NCBI GenBank assembly: GCA_937888775.1
Contig: CALAQT010000503.1
Span: forward strand, 1 to 16,269
Source: an uncultured Actinomycetes bacterium
Lineage (GTDB): Bacteria > Actinomycetota > Thermoleophilia > Solirubrobacterales > Solirubrobacteraceae
Length of the DNA: 16,269 nucleotides
Direction of reading: 5' to 3'
Shown piece by piece: positions 14,767-16,269 of this stretch (positions are counted from its first letter, which is position 1; every line of letters starts with the position of its first letter). The notes under the pieces are model-generated. The model had not been told where the DNA came from and searched no databases. It saw nothing but the letters and a program-made list of their open reading frames with translations. Position numbers and translations under genes: made by a program.

Positions 14767-15457
14767 ACAAGCTGGACCTCAGCGACCTCACGCGATGATC
14801 GGCGAAACAGATTCCGCCGCGCCTCTTTCCCGGTTCTCAGCCGCATTCCAGCAGGGCGTGCTGTGCGCGTAGGTTTGTCGGTGAGACACCCCCGGCACCG
14901 GCGCCGAACGGCCACCGAGCGGCAGGAGGCATGGTCGTCGATCCCAAACCTGGCTGACCCCGTGGAGCACCAACAGCGTGAATTGCCGGCCGGTCGCGTG
15001 AGTGCGAACACCTTGCGAACACCTCTAATGCGACCGTCGCGTGACCTCGGGCGCTGAGGATGGGCCGCGGCCTTCCGGCGGACTCGGCTGTGCGGTTGTG
15101 GATCCGCTTGCGGACGCTCCCGGCGGATGCAGATAGCGGGCCGGCCCTCGGTTTCCTCTAGTCTGAAGTTACCCGGGCGTAACTTCGGTCTAGTCGGAGC
15201 GCCGAGGCCTCGCTACCGAAACGGCGACAAAGCAGCAGCGCGGCTCCGGGTTCAACGAAGCGCTGCGTACGCTTCTGAGCGAATGCCTTGATCTCTGGAT
15301 TCGATACTGAGACTTCCGCTTGTTCTGGCAGGGATGGCCAGTGATGTGACCGTCGACCGACTTCGCTTGCCAAGATTGGGTTGCGCAGACGAAGCAGTTC
15401 GGTAGGGCGTTGTCCGCTCGGCGGCTTTTCACCGCGTCCTCTTCGACGGGATTCGGA
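14767..15457. other. gene-poor region before the truncated right-hand gene
   Basis: About 690 bp without a gene I can defend. The minus-strand frames at 14460-15011, 15158-15373 and 15190-15432 have shadow-like composition or overlap one another. The last two may be remnants of one small decayed gene (NCFVCATQSWQ, EVSVSNPEIKAFAQKR). The main landmark is the palindrome at 15158-15193. Confidence 0.5.
15158..15193. repeat. 36-bp imperfect palindrome
   Basis: CTAG ends frame an inner perfect dyad GAAGTTAC-N6-GTAACTTC (15165-15186). Over the full 15-nt arms only two positions mismatch. The form resembles a TetR-type operator or a bidirectional terminator stem with a 6-nt loop (CCGGGC). There is no adjoining U-tract, which makes an operator or another protein-binding site more likely. 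Confidence 0.6.
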
Positions 15458-16226
15458 TCACCATCCGCGCGCCCGATCGAGACGCAGCTCAGCTGTCAGC
15501 TCGTGCTCCACCGACTTGATGAGGGTGAGGTTGGTGTCGTAGGTCGTCGCTGTCGCGGCGCGTGCGCGGCGCATGCGGGCTGCGCGGCCGGCCGCGATGG
15601 CGACTGCGGCCGCGACCGCCGCGCGCGGCGAGGACGGATCGGCCTTGTCCTGGACGCGCCACCAGGTGGCCAGGCAGCGGACTGCGAACGGCAGTCCGCT
15701 TTGCCGGAGCTCAGTGGACCAGAGCATGGCGGCCACTGGATCGAGCTCGACAGTCGGGTCGGGCGCGCCCTCGCCCAAGCGCCAGGCGAGTTCGGCCTCC
15801 GCGCCGCGAACGGGGGGAAGCACGAGCGGATGTGGCGCCGGCATCACTTCGCCGACGACCGGCTTGCCCATCTGGACCGACCAGACCATCGCGTAGCGGT
15901 AGGACTCTCCGTGCGCCGACACGCTTCCCATCGTCAGCTCGGGAGCTCCCGGCTCCGTGGGATAGGTGCAAGCCGTCAGCTCGTCGACATAGTGCCCGGG
16001 GGGTACCCCGATCGCGCACTGTGGCCCGGCGTTCCCGTAAAGCCGGTAGACAGCGCGCAGCGGTGAGTGACGCGCCGCCTTCTGGCGGGGCCAGCGATCG
16101 CCGCTGGCCACGCACTGCCAGAACGCGAACGCGAGCTTGTTGCCAGTGCGCTCCGTGTCGCCTCGCGTTGATTCGCGCGCGCGCGACCGGCCGCCCGGCG
16201 CTCCGGCTGGCGGCCGCGCCGCGGCT
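15458..16226 (-). CDS. unrecognised protein, 5' end lost at the contig edge
   Basis: The minus-strand frame is open from the adapter junction (16226) to the TGA at 15458, about 255 residues, so the N-terminus is missing. GTG 16111 is a possible internal start, but the codons before it (GNKLAFAFWQCVASGDRW) continue in natural style. Visible features are aromatic-rich stretches (SPLRAVYRLYGNAGPQCAIG, GESYRYAMVWSVQMGKPVVG, MPAPHPLVLPPVRG), then ELAWRLGEGAPDPTVELDPV, an Ala-rich basic helix (RAAVAAAVAIAAGRAARMRR) and an acidic/basic end (KSVEHELTAELRLDRARGW). There is no clear membrane segment or known motif. I do not recognise the family. The opposing plus-strand frames look like shadows (Arg/Ala/Pro-rich). 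Confidence 0.6.
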
Positions 16227-16269
16227 AGATCGGAAGAGCGTCGTGTAGGGAAAGAGTGTAGATCTCGGT
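16227..16269. other. Illumina TruSeq adapter read-through (not genomic)
   Basis: From 16227 the sequence is AGATCGGAAGAGC followed by the rest of the TruSeq universal adapter read-through, to the last base. The preceding GC-rich sequence stops abruptly at this point. This is library sequence left on the contig end and should be trimmed. Confidence 0.97.

Noticed and set aside
15410..16066. Plus-strand frame of 218 codons at the right end
   Set aside because: Composition is shadow-like, while the minus frame reads as natural protein and stays open to the contig edge.
1..16269. CRISPR array, transposase or integrase
   Set aside because: No regularly spaced repeats of 23-37 bp and no DDE, serine or tyrosine recombinase motifs were seen in any frame.

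Overview
The window reads as a GC-rich actinobacterial contig. The long SNF2-SWIM pair, the Wadjet type II genes, the GTG starts, the very GC-rich third positions and the many long antisense shadow frames fit Actinomycetota, perhaps Thermoleophilia (inference; there is no rRNA or marker gene). The last 43 bases match the Illumina TruSeq adapter read-through, so the right edge is a contig end with library sequence still attached.

Layout. (1) Bases 1-4412, minus strand: a compact operon of a small sigma-70-region-2-like gene followed by jetA (TIGR02677/DUF2397), jetB (TIGR02678/DUF2398) and the first 369 codons of jetC (TIGR02680, SMC-like ATPase). The genes overlap by 11, 4 and 4 nt. This is a Wadjet type II anti-plasmid system cut by the left edge; jetD (TIGR02679) is expected further left and is not visible. 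(2) Bases 4551-7187, minus strand: a Fic-domain gene broken by a 5-bp tandem duplication, and upstream of it an archaeal-type AAA ATPase gene broken by one extra C. Removing 5 nt and 1 nt respectively restores full-length frames of 410 and 401 aa. Paired dyads of the form GTACC-N8-GGTAC, 24 bp apart, sit on both sides of the ATPase gene. (3) Bases 7329-11846, plus strand: a SNF2/Rad54-type helicase (1074 aa) overlapping by 4 nt with a SWIM zinc-finger protein, then a small unrecognised gene. (4) Bases 12245-13528, plus strand: a second, intact Fic gene of the same subfamily, preceded by an array of AACCTTGA half-sites. (5) Bases 13529-16226: gene-poor. It holds a small possibly frameshifted gene, a 36-bp imperfect palindrome and a 5'-truncated unrecognised gene on the minus strand.

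How the parts may work together. Wadjet recognises and cleaves foreign circular DNA. The Fic proteins are expected AMPylators held back by an N-terminal inhibitory helix. The SNF2-SWIM pair is a DNA-remodelling module also common outside defence loci. The region looks like a defence or accessory island with partial decay: Wadjet, helicase-SWIM and the second Fic are open, while the first Fic and the ATPase carry frame-restorable indels. The most novel-looking elements are the sigma-like gene translationally coupled to Wadjet and the paired 24-bp-phased dyads around the ATPase.
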